A DNA stretch of 64,000 nt from Raphanus sativus. Its lineage: Eukaryota > Streptophyta > Magnoliopsida > Brassicales > Brassicaceae. The notes beneath the pieces were generated by a model. The model saw only the letters and a program-made list of their open reading frames with translations. It ran no database searches and had not been told where the DNA came from. The position numbers were made by a program, and so were the translations under genes. The stretch is from positions 26,891,640 to 26,955,639 of the forward strand of contig NC_079513.1 of NCBI RefSeq assembly GCF_000801105.2, written 5' to 3'. Below are positions 42,579 to 53,500 of the stretch, piece by piece; within the stretch, counting starts at the first letter, position 1; each line of letters begins with the position of its first letter.

Positions 42579-45500
42579 TCATGACGAAACTTCTTGGAAT
42601 ATTAAGTTGAGTTCATGGATAGTCTTCGCCACTAATCCTCCTCTTCTACATAGACATAAAGAGATATGCATATAACATAAGATGCTAAAAACTTAAAGAG
42701 AGAAGAGAATTACATGAAGAAACCTCACCTTTCTAAAGAGGGAAGACAAGCCTTGATTTTCTCGAGTTCAACAAAGCAACGACTGTACCGCTCCATCCTG
42801 GATTAGCAAGAAACATGTTGGGAGTTGTGGAAGAGAGAGTACAATACTATCGATAAGACTTAAACCGGGACCAACCTTTGTTCAGCCTCAATATCTACAC
42901 CAACAGATGATGGAGCTGACAGCGACGAGTAAATTTGTGACCCATAGATCCTTACCAGTTTAAGCAGCAAGTCTAGGCAGACACTCAAATGTCTAGAGTA
43001 AAAAAAACATGAAACAGCGCATTTAGGAAAAAAAAAACAATACCATTAATTATTTTTCTTCGAAGTGAATTGCTTTTACCTATCCATGTTACTCCCCAAA
43101 AGAGCTGTCAAAAGGGGAAGAAGAGAGGTACATGTATCCAGTGTCAATATCTCAGTTCTCTCAGTGATTATAACCAATACATCCGCAACGACCTGACAAT
43201 ATGAAATAATGAGAGTTTGCGCAAGTGTAAAAATCTTATTATATACATGAATTCGATAGTAAACAAACCGAAAGTTGCTTACAGCATTATCAGCCATCTT
43301 CTCTATTGAACTTATTGAGTTTTTAACATCGTTTCTTTCCCAATATCTTCGGACAACCTGCATATATGGTGAAACTATTTAGAGAATAAACGATTTTTCT
43401 AGAAAACGATGAAGTATATTACAGCTTGCATGCTACTTAGGACAGAACCATGAGCATTAACACATAATTTGTGCTTTCCTCATCTTACCTGTAACTTAGC
43501 CAAACGAGACTGCATAGAGCTGACAAATTGATCGTGCTGCCCCATTACCTCTGCAGCTTTATCTTCTTCACTATCAGAAGTGATTCCTTCATCAAGTCGT
43601 ACATGGTTTCCTCTCTGATTGATGAGCTGTACGAAAGAAAATAATATGTCACTATTATCTTTGTAGGAACACGAGCAAGAGCCTGGCTTGATGAGATGTT
43701 GGGGACTAGTAATTGAGAAAACTTGAGTCCACTAATATGCTGAAGATGCAAGACCGGTTTGAAACTGAGTTTAAAAAAAAAATTGAATGTATACTCGTAA
43801 CTATCTATACTCTGTCCTTCCCCCATTGTTAAATCTCTAGAGTGCCATGTTTTACTGACCAGACCCCAAATTGATAACAAAATTTCTGAGGCCATTACCA
43901 TATTGGAAGGGCGAGTGTTTGGTGTAGTCATATTTCCACCAGAAGAACTCGAAACATGACTCTCCAAGTTGAAAATTCTTCCTCTTCTTTCCCTATATAG
44001 AGATAGGGAATGCAGTCTTCCTAGTATGTCAAAAGGCATAGATAATGAGAATCTCTACTGATACGTAGATGGCAAAAAAAAGGATGACTCCAAATAGTTA
44101 GTTACCTCCTCTTCGACTTTCAGTAGGACTTTGATCTCTATTTGCGTTAAAGCCATTCATGTCAGCTGAAATAAAGAGCTCTCGTTAGCTTACAACTGAG
44201 AACAGCATCCAGAAAACTCAACACTGCTATCTATAAGGACCACCTAAACATAAAGTCCCAAACATCTTGTACTAAACAACACGTATACCTAAAGACTGAT
44301 TCCTAATATTTCATATATCTCAACTTCTCCACATTTTCGATGCCAAGATACTTGAACAATATCTAAACAAACAAAGACTGGAAAGGAGCTTAAGAACATA
44401 CAATTTTCGTCGTGATTTCTTGGAGGAGATCTTAGTAGAGACTGTGAATTAAACCTTCCAAATCCCCTGTTGTATCTGTTGTCTTTATTTTTTCTCTCAG
44501 CTGTATCCCATGCGCCACATTCTTCACTAGTAAACGTATTTCCGTCCTGTAAACTGCTTGATTCTATAGGCTGCTGAGACTGAGACCTTTCAAGAAGTGA
44601 ATCAGTTGGTGGATCCACCAGCTCGTTTCTGATGCTAGACAGCCTTCGAGAATCAGCCGCCTTGGACTGCAACGAATATGGCATAGTTCTTCCAATGATG
44701 TCAAGTTCTGCTCTGGATTCAACTGCCTGCTCAATCACTGGGTGGTCCGTTCTGGGGACAATTACTGGGAAATAATCCCCTTTATTGACTACTCGAAGAT
44801 TTGCCTTTAAGTTATTCCTCTTTGAGGCTGCAGCAGTAGAGACAACAACCGTAGAAACACCAGAAGCAACTTTTGGAGAATTTGTTAATGTGACCCTATG
44901 AGGAGAGCCTGATGTACTTCCAGTGGCTTCATCAAACAGCAAAAACAAACCAAGAAAATGTGATTTCATTTAAATAAGCAAGCGACATTACAGCAAAGGG
45001 CTAAAAGAGGAGACAGTGAAAAAAAAAAAGAACCAAGTAAAAAACATACATGACGAGGTTAATGACTCTTTAACTGCGTCTGAACTATGATTAACTGACA
45101 GCCTTCCAAGAGGCTTTGGTTGTTCCTTTATCAAAGGATCTGAACTTTGAGATACTGATGACCTTCCAGTAGACTTTGTTTCCTTTGGTGAAGGATCCGG
45201 GTTTTGAGGAACTGATGATCTTCCATGAGACTTTGTTTCTTTCAATGAAGGATTCACTTTCTGGGAACCATTTCTGAGAATAACCTTTGAGCTGTTATCA
45301 TTCAGAACTGGTTGATCTCTGCCTCTCTCTGGATGAAAGTTTGACTGAGTGGTGCCTCTACTCATAGGCTCAGTCTGCTGAGAATATCATAAAAAAATTT
45401 GAGAGGGCTTAGAGATAAAAAACAAACAAACTATGGAACAGGTCAAACTATAAGAAAGCATGCAGGAGAAAGAGAGATATACCGAGAGGTCTACAACCCA

Positions 45501-47418
45501 CACGCCTACACAGTTTTGATTATATGAGCAACCAAGAAGCTTTCCCTCGTGAACGTTCATATCTGATAAGTTTGACCATCCAACATCCACTCCATCATGA
45601 CATCTTATTGGCTCCCATGAGAAAATCTACAATTTTGCATGGAGGTTAAAAATATAAGTGGTTGAATCCTGCAAAGAGAGATTGTTAAGCTAATTTATCT
45701 TTTGATTGAAATGTTCTGAAGAAATTTACCTTGAGGCTTTCATGCAATCCACAAAGGACACTCTTTCCATCTGGATTAAAGGTCAAGCAACGAACCCCAG
45801 TAGTCTAAATAAAGAGATTATTAGAAAGTTGTAATTCGACTCAGCGCATAAGTGGAGCTAGTAAAGACATCACACATGATACCTCAGTTCCACCAGAACC
45901 AATAAGCTCGAATGTTTCAAGGTCCCAGAATTTTACAGTCTTATCGGCTGAACCTATTACCACAGGCGAAAATAATAACAGTAAGGTGTAAGATGCAATC
46001 AAATCTGAGAACAGTGTTAACAAAGTTTCCTTAGAAATGGTGATGCAGACCTGTTGCCAGAAGAAACTCATGGGGATGAAAATCTAGACTCTGGATTTGC
46101 CCTTCATGACTCTTGAACTCGTGCAACAGTTTTCCAGCTGTCAAGTCCCACACCTGATGAAAGCAAACCCATATATCAGATCCAACGTTAAGAGACAAAG
46201 CAAACGTTGCAGATAGCTACAAACCTTGACAACATTGTCTTCTCCACCAGATACAACCCAACGACCATCTGGGGTGAATCTGAGTACATTGACACCTCGA
46301 GTGTGGCCTTTGTAAGTATGGATGCAACCCTTCTTTCTTATATCCCATATCTTAAGATTCGTGTCTCGAGAACCAGAAGCAAAAAACTCACCAAACGGGT
46401 GAAAATTCAAGGATATGCAATTCGACCTGTGACCAGTGAGAGTCCTCACAACTACTCATAGGTGCAAACCAAAACAAAAACACATTCAGTATTTGTATTA
46501 AGAGCCCGGTGTGGCTTAACCAACAGAAACTACTAAAGCTTACTCTTTGCCTCCTGGAGATCCCAAAGTTTGATCGTACCACTAGCAGCTCCTGCTGCTA
46601 CTAATCCTTCCGAAGCGTCAAATGTTACTGAATCAACCCCGCTCGAGTGCCCTTGCAAGCTCTGACCACAAACATCCACAAGTAGATACTCAGACAAAAA
46701 CCTCTCCAAAACCTGCTCTACTACACTATTATCTTAAAATGTGTCACATTTTGTCCTAACACAAAGTCATATATCATAATCAACAGAGAGACATTCCTTA
46801 ATAAAAGCACAAACATCCACAAGTAGACACTTAGAAATCTTCCAAACTGCTTTACTACACTATATCTTACAATGTATTTGTCCTTAGACTAACTCATAAA
46901 TCATAATCAACAGAGAGATGAGAGCTTGTGAGAGAGAGAGAGAAGTGATAAAGAACTGACCAGAGTGGCATTGGGCTTACCAATAGCCCAAAGATTGACC
47001 TTGTGATCTTCCCCACCAGTTACAAGACTCCTAGAGGACTTCCTCCCAATCTTAAGACAGTTCACAGCAGCAGAATGTGCCACAAACTCCTCTTTTTTTT
47101 TTAAATGTACCCACACAAGTCAAGGCTAGGCAAATATACTCACTCTCACATGATGATGACACACTTAAGTCAAAAGAAGGAACTTTTAACACAGTCTTTT
47201 TAAGATTAGAGCCATGTATTGAAAAGTCATAATTTACAGATAAAAGTTAAGAAGTGCATACAGATCTCGTGAACCAGAGCTAAAAAAGCAAGTAGATCAA
47301 GCACGGAACTCTAGTTAGTTAATCAATGATTCCCACACAAAGAAAACTTCTAAAAAATTGAGTAATTAAAAGGAACGTAAAGAAGGATACGGAGCTTGTA
47401 AGCACGCTTGGTGGTCAT
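42579..47418 (-). CDS. KTN80.4: Katanin p80 WD40-repeat subunit B1 homologue
   Basis: Eighteen exons on the minus strand join in frame to 836 residues: 47418-47391, 47091-46961, 46661-46544, 46451-46225, 46153-46051, 45953-45883, 45804-45730, 45626-45483, 45377-45050, 44926-44402, 44165-44106, 44020-43899, 43626-43489, 43357-43283, 43192-43080, 42992-42876, 42797-42729 and 42645-42579. Residues ~10-300 form six WD40 blades ([67 protein letters not shown]). The middle is a Ser/Arg-rich linker with three ~19-residue repeats. The C-terminus is the con80 domain ([20 protein letters not shown] to [13 protein letters not shown]), which binds the p60 AAA ATPase. KTN80 targets katanin to microtubule crossovers for severing. 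Orthology to At5g08390 (KTN80.4) is from synteny. The exon-2 acceptor is preceded by ten adenines instead of pyrimidines. Confidence 0.9.
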
Positions 47419-48797
47419 GGCGGAAACGAAGCCCTTAAAACGACGAACATTCACAAATGCATGAGCTTCAAAGCACCTAAAGATCTCCGCTTTCTCGACG
47501 GTTAATCGAAATCTGGAAATTGATTTGGAGGAGGAGAATGCAGGTTGAAGAAGAAGGAAGAAGAAGAGTATCCGTGGAGTAAACGTCGTTGTTCACTTTA
47601 CGAAAAAGATTTAAAATTTGCTAAAATAAAATGGAGTTGTTGAATGAGTTTTGTTTTCAAAGTGTTTATCTTTTCTTCTAATGGCGAAGTGAAAGAGAAG
47701 AAGAGAGAGAGAGAGATGTGTGAACTACAGAGACAGATGTACAGAGAAGAAGACGGAGAGAGAAAGGAAGCTCTGCTTTTATTTCTTTTCTTTTTTATTC
47801 AAAATCTCCTAATCATTTTTTAAAAAAATCGATTTACTTAACTATTATTAACCGCCATATTTTGTGTTTACCTTTTAGTAAATAAATCATATACTGGAAT
47901 CTAATCTGCTGGTTAATTCCAGCTATATTTTGTGTTTATGATATTTAAAAGAAAAAATAAATTGAACCTTTAGTTTCTAATTTTTTTGTTAAAAGTTATA
48001 TATGTTTTTTTTAAATCAAAATAAAAGTTTAGGTTTACTTCATTTACATCCCAAGCTAAAATTTATTGGACAAATCTAAGTTATGTGTGACAAACTGGCA
48101 ATAGGCCAATAGTAGTACTTTATCTCTTACTTTCATTCAAAATTATACCTTCATAAAAACATCATTATAGTATATAAAATTTCCCTTTTTTGGAAATGCC
48201 ACTATTATATTTTGTATGAAACTGAGTATTGTAGTTTTGGGAATATTTATAAGTTAATGCTTGCGTTTGTGGTATTAGATTCGGTTGACATTTTAAAAAT
48301 AATAATATAGTAGTTAATTGGATTTGAAATTCTTGTCGGTGCTTAGTGCAATTATTAGTTGGTGATTGTCGTTTATAGATAGATCGATAATTGGTTTAGT
48401 TTGGTTTCATGATCGGTTTGTGCCCAACCTTAAAACCGAAATAACTGACCGATCGATAACATTAAAAGACAAGTAATAAATGAAATTAAATGCAATCGAA
48501 TAATCGACTGTACAACCTTATAATAATGAACTTATTCATCTTGTGGGATTAATCTCAGGTATTAAATGTTACAAATGACAAGATTTTTTTTTTTTTTGAA
48601 TGAATTCAAATGACATGATTATTTGAACCAATCTTTGCGTTTACAAGAAGAGAAAAAGGTAAAAGCACATATAAAAAGCAAAAGGGTCCGATGCAAAGAA
48701 CTGGACTATGAAAACGATTTAAGGAAAGGTTCGAAAACTTTATAAGAAAACTTGGAAACAACATATCGAAACGTAGAAAATAAAGGGGGATGTGGAC
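47419..48797. other. KTN80 upstream region and AT-rich spacer
   Basis: 47419-47760 is the probable KTN80 leader and promoter with GA-rich stretches (47699-47715). The rest is AT-rich. At about 48400-48470 there is a short GGTTTAGTTTGGTTT...ACCGAAAT segment of the same degenerate type as the ACCGAA repeats elsewhere. No gene. Confidence 0.5.
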
Positions 48798-49007
48798 TTA
48801 GCCGATGTAAATGTGAATCTTGAGTGCGAGGAGGAAGACGCAAGCAAGGGAGAAGTAGAGAAGAGAATGGACGATGACGGAGACAGCACTTGTCTGAAAA
48901 TTACCGAACTCAACGTATCTTTGTCGTCCAGGCAACTGAAACAGAAGTCCTGGCGTGAGCATCACGAAGAGTATCACCGTCACTAGAATCGGACCCCAAT
49001 CAGACAT
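48798..49007 (-). CDS. DUF3339 small membrane protein
   Basis: A 69-residue intronless frame starts MSDWGPILVTVILFVMLTPG. Two hydrophobic segments (about residues 5-22 and 40-64) flank the conserved loop LFQLPGRQRYVEFGNFQTSA. MxDWxPxxVxxxLFxLLxPGLLFQxPG is the hallmark of plant DUF3339 miniproteins, which are about 68-70 residues long and encoded in clusters. Position next to KTN80 fits a DUF3339 gene recalled beside At5g08390. They are thought to be small membrane proteins of the secretory pathway or plasma membrane. Biochemical function is not established. Confidence 0.92.
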   Translation of the reverse strand: MSDWGPILVTVILFVMLTPGLLFQLPGRQRYVEFGNFQTSAVSVIVHSLLYFSLACVFLLALKIHIYIG

Positions 49008-49952
49008 CTTCTTTTTGCTTTTTGTCTCTCTGTTTTACGCTGATGAAGATGATGCTTGTAGAAACGGGTACGATCGTAGAGAAATGTGATAGTGGTTTTA
49101 TAGCATAGGAGATAGAGAAATATTAGAGAAATGTGAAGGCGGTGGGTCGGAGAGTTGGTTCATGAAGTCACAGTGGATTCTCTCTTTATTGAGAGGTTTT
49201 CTTGTGAATCAGGTTTCGACTTTTTGGGGAATAGTGTAATGTTTATTACAATGTGCAAAGTATCCGAAATACGTGATGTTTTATCTGTTTTCTATACTAT
49301 ATTAGTTTTGGATTTTAGAGTGTTAGAAGTTTCAGGTTCCATTTGGATAGTGATGAATATATCGTAGTTGATATTGGACTAGTGGATCACAATATTCTGT
49401 TTTTCTACAGATTTGATCTAATGTATAGGTTATAACTTTTGTTTACTATAGATTCAATTTAATTTCTATGACATTTCTGTAACCTTCAAGACCTATATTT
49501 CTCTTATATGAAAGTGGTGGTCATTCTTTTCAACTAGCATGCATACGCATCTTGGTTAGGCATGAACAATCTTATCCAAAAGAAAAAGAACCGAACATAA
49601 CCGAATGAAGTTTGGTTCAATTCGGATCAAATTAATTAGTCAAACAGATATTATATTTGTAGAACCAAAAAATCAAAACCAAGTCGAGAATCAAAAATAT
49701 ATTTGAATTTCTATAATATAGTTTAGATACTTATAAATATTAGCTATATTTAATTTTAATTAAAATAAAAAATAATTTTAAAATGTTATTTATAAACTAA
49801 AATATCGAAAAAAACTGAATCACTGGAATATTTTTTATTCAAAATATTTAAAATAATCTAACTATCCAAATTTTATAAAAAACCAAAAGTCTGATATTAA
49901 AATGAAAAACTTAATTTTCTGACTTTTTAACCCTGAAAATCTAGAATCAAAG
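49008..49952. other. Promoter of the DUF3339 gene and ACCGAA-rich repeat
   Basis: 49008-49200 is the probable leader and promoter of the minus-strand DUF3339 gene. 49555-49950 contains a degenerate repeat with motifs AACCGAACATAACCGAATG and GGTTCAATTCGGATC. The same type of sequence resumes after the LINE at 54600, indicating that the LINE inserted into this repeat. Confidence 0.5.
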
Positions 49953-49961
49953 TAGAACTGA

Positions 49962-50534
49962 ATGGGAAGAAGGAGCCAAAACCCTGATTCACAAGAAAGA
50001 ATCCCTGTAACTCAAAGACTGGGTCCTCCACCACGCCTACAAGATTCTCCAGAGGAGAGAGAACTACCAGTATTACCTCAGTCAGAGGAAAACAGAGTAC
50101 CAGCGACTCAACGACTAGGACATTCGACTGAGATATCACCGACCAGTTCAGAACGAGTCCCAGCAACAATGCGCCTCGGACCTGTCTTGGATCCAGAGAG
50201 GTCAAAGGAACTAATGTCCACTGCACCAGGAGGAAAAAGAAAACCGGGACGCCCCCCAGGGAAAAGAAAAGTGCAAGGTAGCCCAAAGCTAGTGGCGGGA
50301 TCGGGTTCTAGAAGGAGGACAGTCTCTCAAAACAAACCTCCCACAGTGCGACGAAGGCTAGCTCCAGATCAAAATGCAGTGGGAAAAGCTAAAACAAAAG
50401 TGGGGACAACAAGGAGAGCAGGATCAGCTGCGACCTCAGCTACAAGTTCGGAGAATAGGCCAATCTGCAACTTGATCCCAGCGAGCTCAAGGAAGAGGAT
50501 GGATTTTCGGACTCCATCCATTCCCGGTCCTTAA
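49962..50534 (+). CDS. LINE ORF1, C-terminal remnant
   Basis: 190 codons open from near the 5' truncation point to a stop at 50532-50534. The sequence is Pro/Arg/Ser-rich with three imperfect copies of a ~25-residue unit (RIPVTQRLGPPP, RVPATQRLGHST, RVPATMRLGPVL), then basic (GGKRKPGRPPGKRKV, an AT-hook-like GRPPGKRK). This resembles the disordered tail of plant LINE ORF1. The RRM-like DUF4283 domain and CCHC zinc knuckle expected upstream are missing. The apparent start codon lies inside the target-site duplication, so it is fortuitous. Confidence 0.65.
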   Translation: MGRRSQNPDSQERIPVTQRLGPPPRLQDSPEERELPVLPQSEENRVPATQRLGHSTEISPTSSERVPATMRLGPVLDPERSKELMSTAPGGKRKPGRPPGKRKVQGSPKLVAGSGSRRRTVSQNKPPTVRRRLAPDQNAVGKAKTKVGTTRRAGSAATSATSSENRPICNLIPASSRKRMDFRTPSIPGP

Positions 50535-50539
50535 AGATT

Positions 50540-53500
50540 ATGAGCTGGAACTGCCAGGGGTTAGGGAATCCCCGGACAGTTCGACGTCTAAAGGAGATGA
50601 ACCGATCAATCTCTCCTGACATTGTATTCCTCATGGAAACTAAAAATCCCGATAGCTTCGTTCTCAACAAAACCGATCAACTTGGATATGAGCACCATCA
50701 TCTAATCCCGCCAACCGGTCATGGTGCAGGGGGGTTAGCGATCCTATGGAAACAGGAAGTAAAGCTCCATATTTTGTCCTCAAATGCAAACTTCATTGAT
50801 ACTTGTATTGAATATGAGGGAAAAACTTTCTTTGCTGCCTTTGTATACGCCGATACTGATAATGCAAAAAGAAGATTGTTTTGGGAACAAATGACTCCCC
50901 TAATGAATAACAGAGACGCCCCATGGATGATAACAGGAGATATAAATGACATCCTCAGTAATGAAGAAAAGGAGGGGGGACCGGCAAAACCAGAGGGATC
51001 GTTTGGTGATCTCCGAACTTTCTACTCCGAGGGAGACCTGTTTGACTTACCCCACTCGGGTGATTTCCTATCTTGGAGGGGACAGCGGGGCGACCATCTG
51101 GTTAGATGTCGCCTCGATAGAGTTGCTGTGACCAGCTCGTGGGCAGAACTATTTCCGACTGCAAGGAGCCAGTATCTGGAGCTTGAAGGATCATATCATA
51201 GGCCACTGGTGTCTATCTTTGCGCCGGAAAGAAAGAAAAGGAAGGGAATGTTTCGATATGACCGCAGATTAAAAGACAACCCGGAGGTGAAAGAGCTGGT
51301 ACGAAACATATGGCAAAATGCAGGGGATAGCTCCATTAGCACAAAAATATCCATGACCAGAACTGCGATTGTTGAGTGGAGTAAGAAACAATATCGGAAT
51401 AGCAGGATCACCATAGAGAAGAAGAAAAAAGAGCTTGAAAGCGCACTGGTGAACCCGATCAATGATGGCGATCTTATTAAGAAGGTCACAACAGACCTAG
51501 AGGCAGCCTACCAAGCGGAAGAAGCTTTCTGGAGACAGAGAAGTCGCCTCCTTTGGCTGAAGCTAGGAGACCGCAACACTGGATATTTTCATGCGGTGAC
51601 AAGAAAACGACGCAGAGTCAACTCCTTCTCGGTTATTGCAGACAGTAATGGGGCAGAGGTGTATAAGGAAGGCGAGATTACTAAGGTCATAGTCCAGTAT
51701 TATGAAGACCTATTCACTTCGATGGAGGGAAACAGAGCTGAAACAGTTGCATACGCTCTTCAAAAAAGAGTAACAGATGCGGAGAATGCGATTCTAATAC
51801 AGATACCGTCAGCAACGGAAATCAGAGATACGGTGTTTTCTATTCACGCAGACAAGGCACCGGGACCGGACGGGTTCTCAGCCAGCTTCTTCCACTCCAA
51901 TTGGGAGGCTATTGGACCAGATATAGTCAACGAGATCAGAGGCTTCTTCGAGTCTGGAATGCTACCGCCAAGGATAAATGAAACAAACATCCGACTCATC
52001 CCGAAGATTAAAAGCCCACAGAAAGTAGCCGATTACCGCCCCATAGCGCTGTGCAACGTTTATTATAAGATCATCTCAAAGATCTTAACGAGAAGGATGC
52101 AACCGCTGCTCACAAACATCATCTCCGAGAATCAGTCGGCCTTCGTCCCCGGCCAAGCCATCTCTGATAATGTGTTGATAACACATGAGGTACTCCACTT
52201 CCTAAAGAACTCAGATGCGGAAAAGAGATGTTCTATGGCGGTTAAAACGGATATGAGCAAAGCATATGACCGGCTCGAATGGGAGTTTATCGAGCTAGTC
52301 CTGAGACAGTTGGGTTTCCACGAGACATGGATCACTTGGATCCTGGAATGTGTATCCACTGTTACACTCTCCTTCCTCATCAACGGCTCGCCTAGAGGAA
52401 GGGTACAACCGAGCAGAGGCATCCGTCAAGGAGACCCTCTTTCACCATACATTTTCATTTTGTGTAGTGAAGTTCTCTCGGGCTTGTGTAACAGGGCAAA
52501 CGAAGAGGGTTCTCTAAAAGGAATTAGTGTGGCAAGGGCATGCCCCCGGGTCAACCACTTACTTTTCGCGGATGACACTATGTTTTTCACCCGAGCAAAT
52601 GTGAAGAGCAGCCAATGTCTAACCGGCATCCTACAACGATACAAGGAAGCCTCTGGCCAAACCATCAACAATGAAAAATCGTCTATCACTTTCTCAAGAA
52701 GAACACCAGGTGCTCTACGGACACTGGTAAAAGACGCACTAGACATACAAAAGGAAGGTGGAGTAGGCAAGTACCTCGGTTTACCGGAACAGTTTGGAAG
52801 AAAAAAGAGGGATCTCTTCACTTCCATTGTTGATAGAATCCGGCAAAAAGGAAGCAGCTGGTCAAACCGGTTCTTATCGAAAGCGGGGAAGATGATTATG
52901 ATCAAGAGTGTTCTCTCTCCGATACCCTCTCATGCGATGACTTGCTTTAAGCTACCGGTCTCCTTGTGTAAGCGTATCCAATCTGCTGTCACCAGGTTCT
53001 GGTGGGACGATGTCGACGGGCAGAACAAGATGGCATGGGTGTCATGGGACAGGATGACTCAACCGAAAGCTATTGGAGGATTAGGATTCAGAGACTTCCA
53101 GGCTTTCAACGATGCCTTCTTAGGCAAATTGAGCTGGAGGATTCTCAACAAACCCGAGCTGCTGTTATCTAGAATCCTTATGGGCAAATATTGCCAAGCG
53201 GAGAGCTTCCTGGACGTATCACAAAAGAGCGCATCATCACATGGATGGCGAGGCGTTTTGCTAGGCCGAGACCTATTAAAACGAAATATGGGGTGGGTTG
53301 TAGGAGACGGTACTTCCATCCAGATATGGGACGATGCTTGGCTGAGTCTATCTACACAGCTGAGACCTACGGGACCAGCAACGGAATCAACCGCAAGCCT
53401 CATAGTCGCTGACCTGTTTGAGGAAGGAACTAGAAATTGGAATACATCAAAAATCCGACAGATCCTACCACAATGGGAGAAGCTCATCAAAACCATAATC

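Noticed and set aside
46207..46461. Plus-strand 84-codon frame inside the katanin p80 gene
   Set aside because: It is antisense to WD40-coding exon 4 and has no support.
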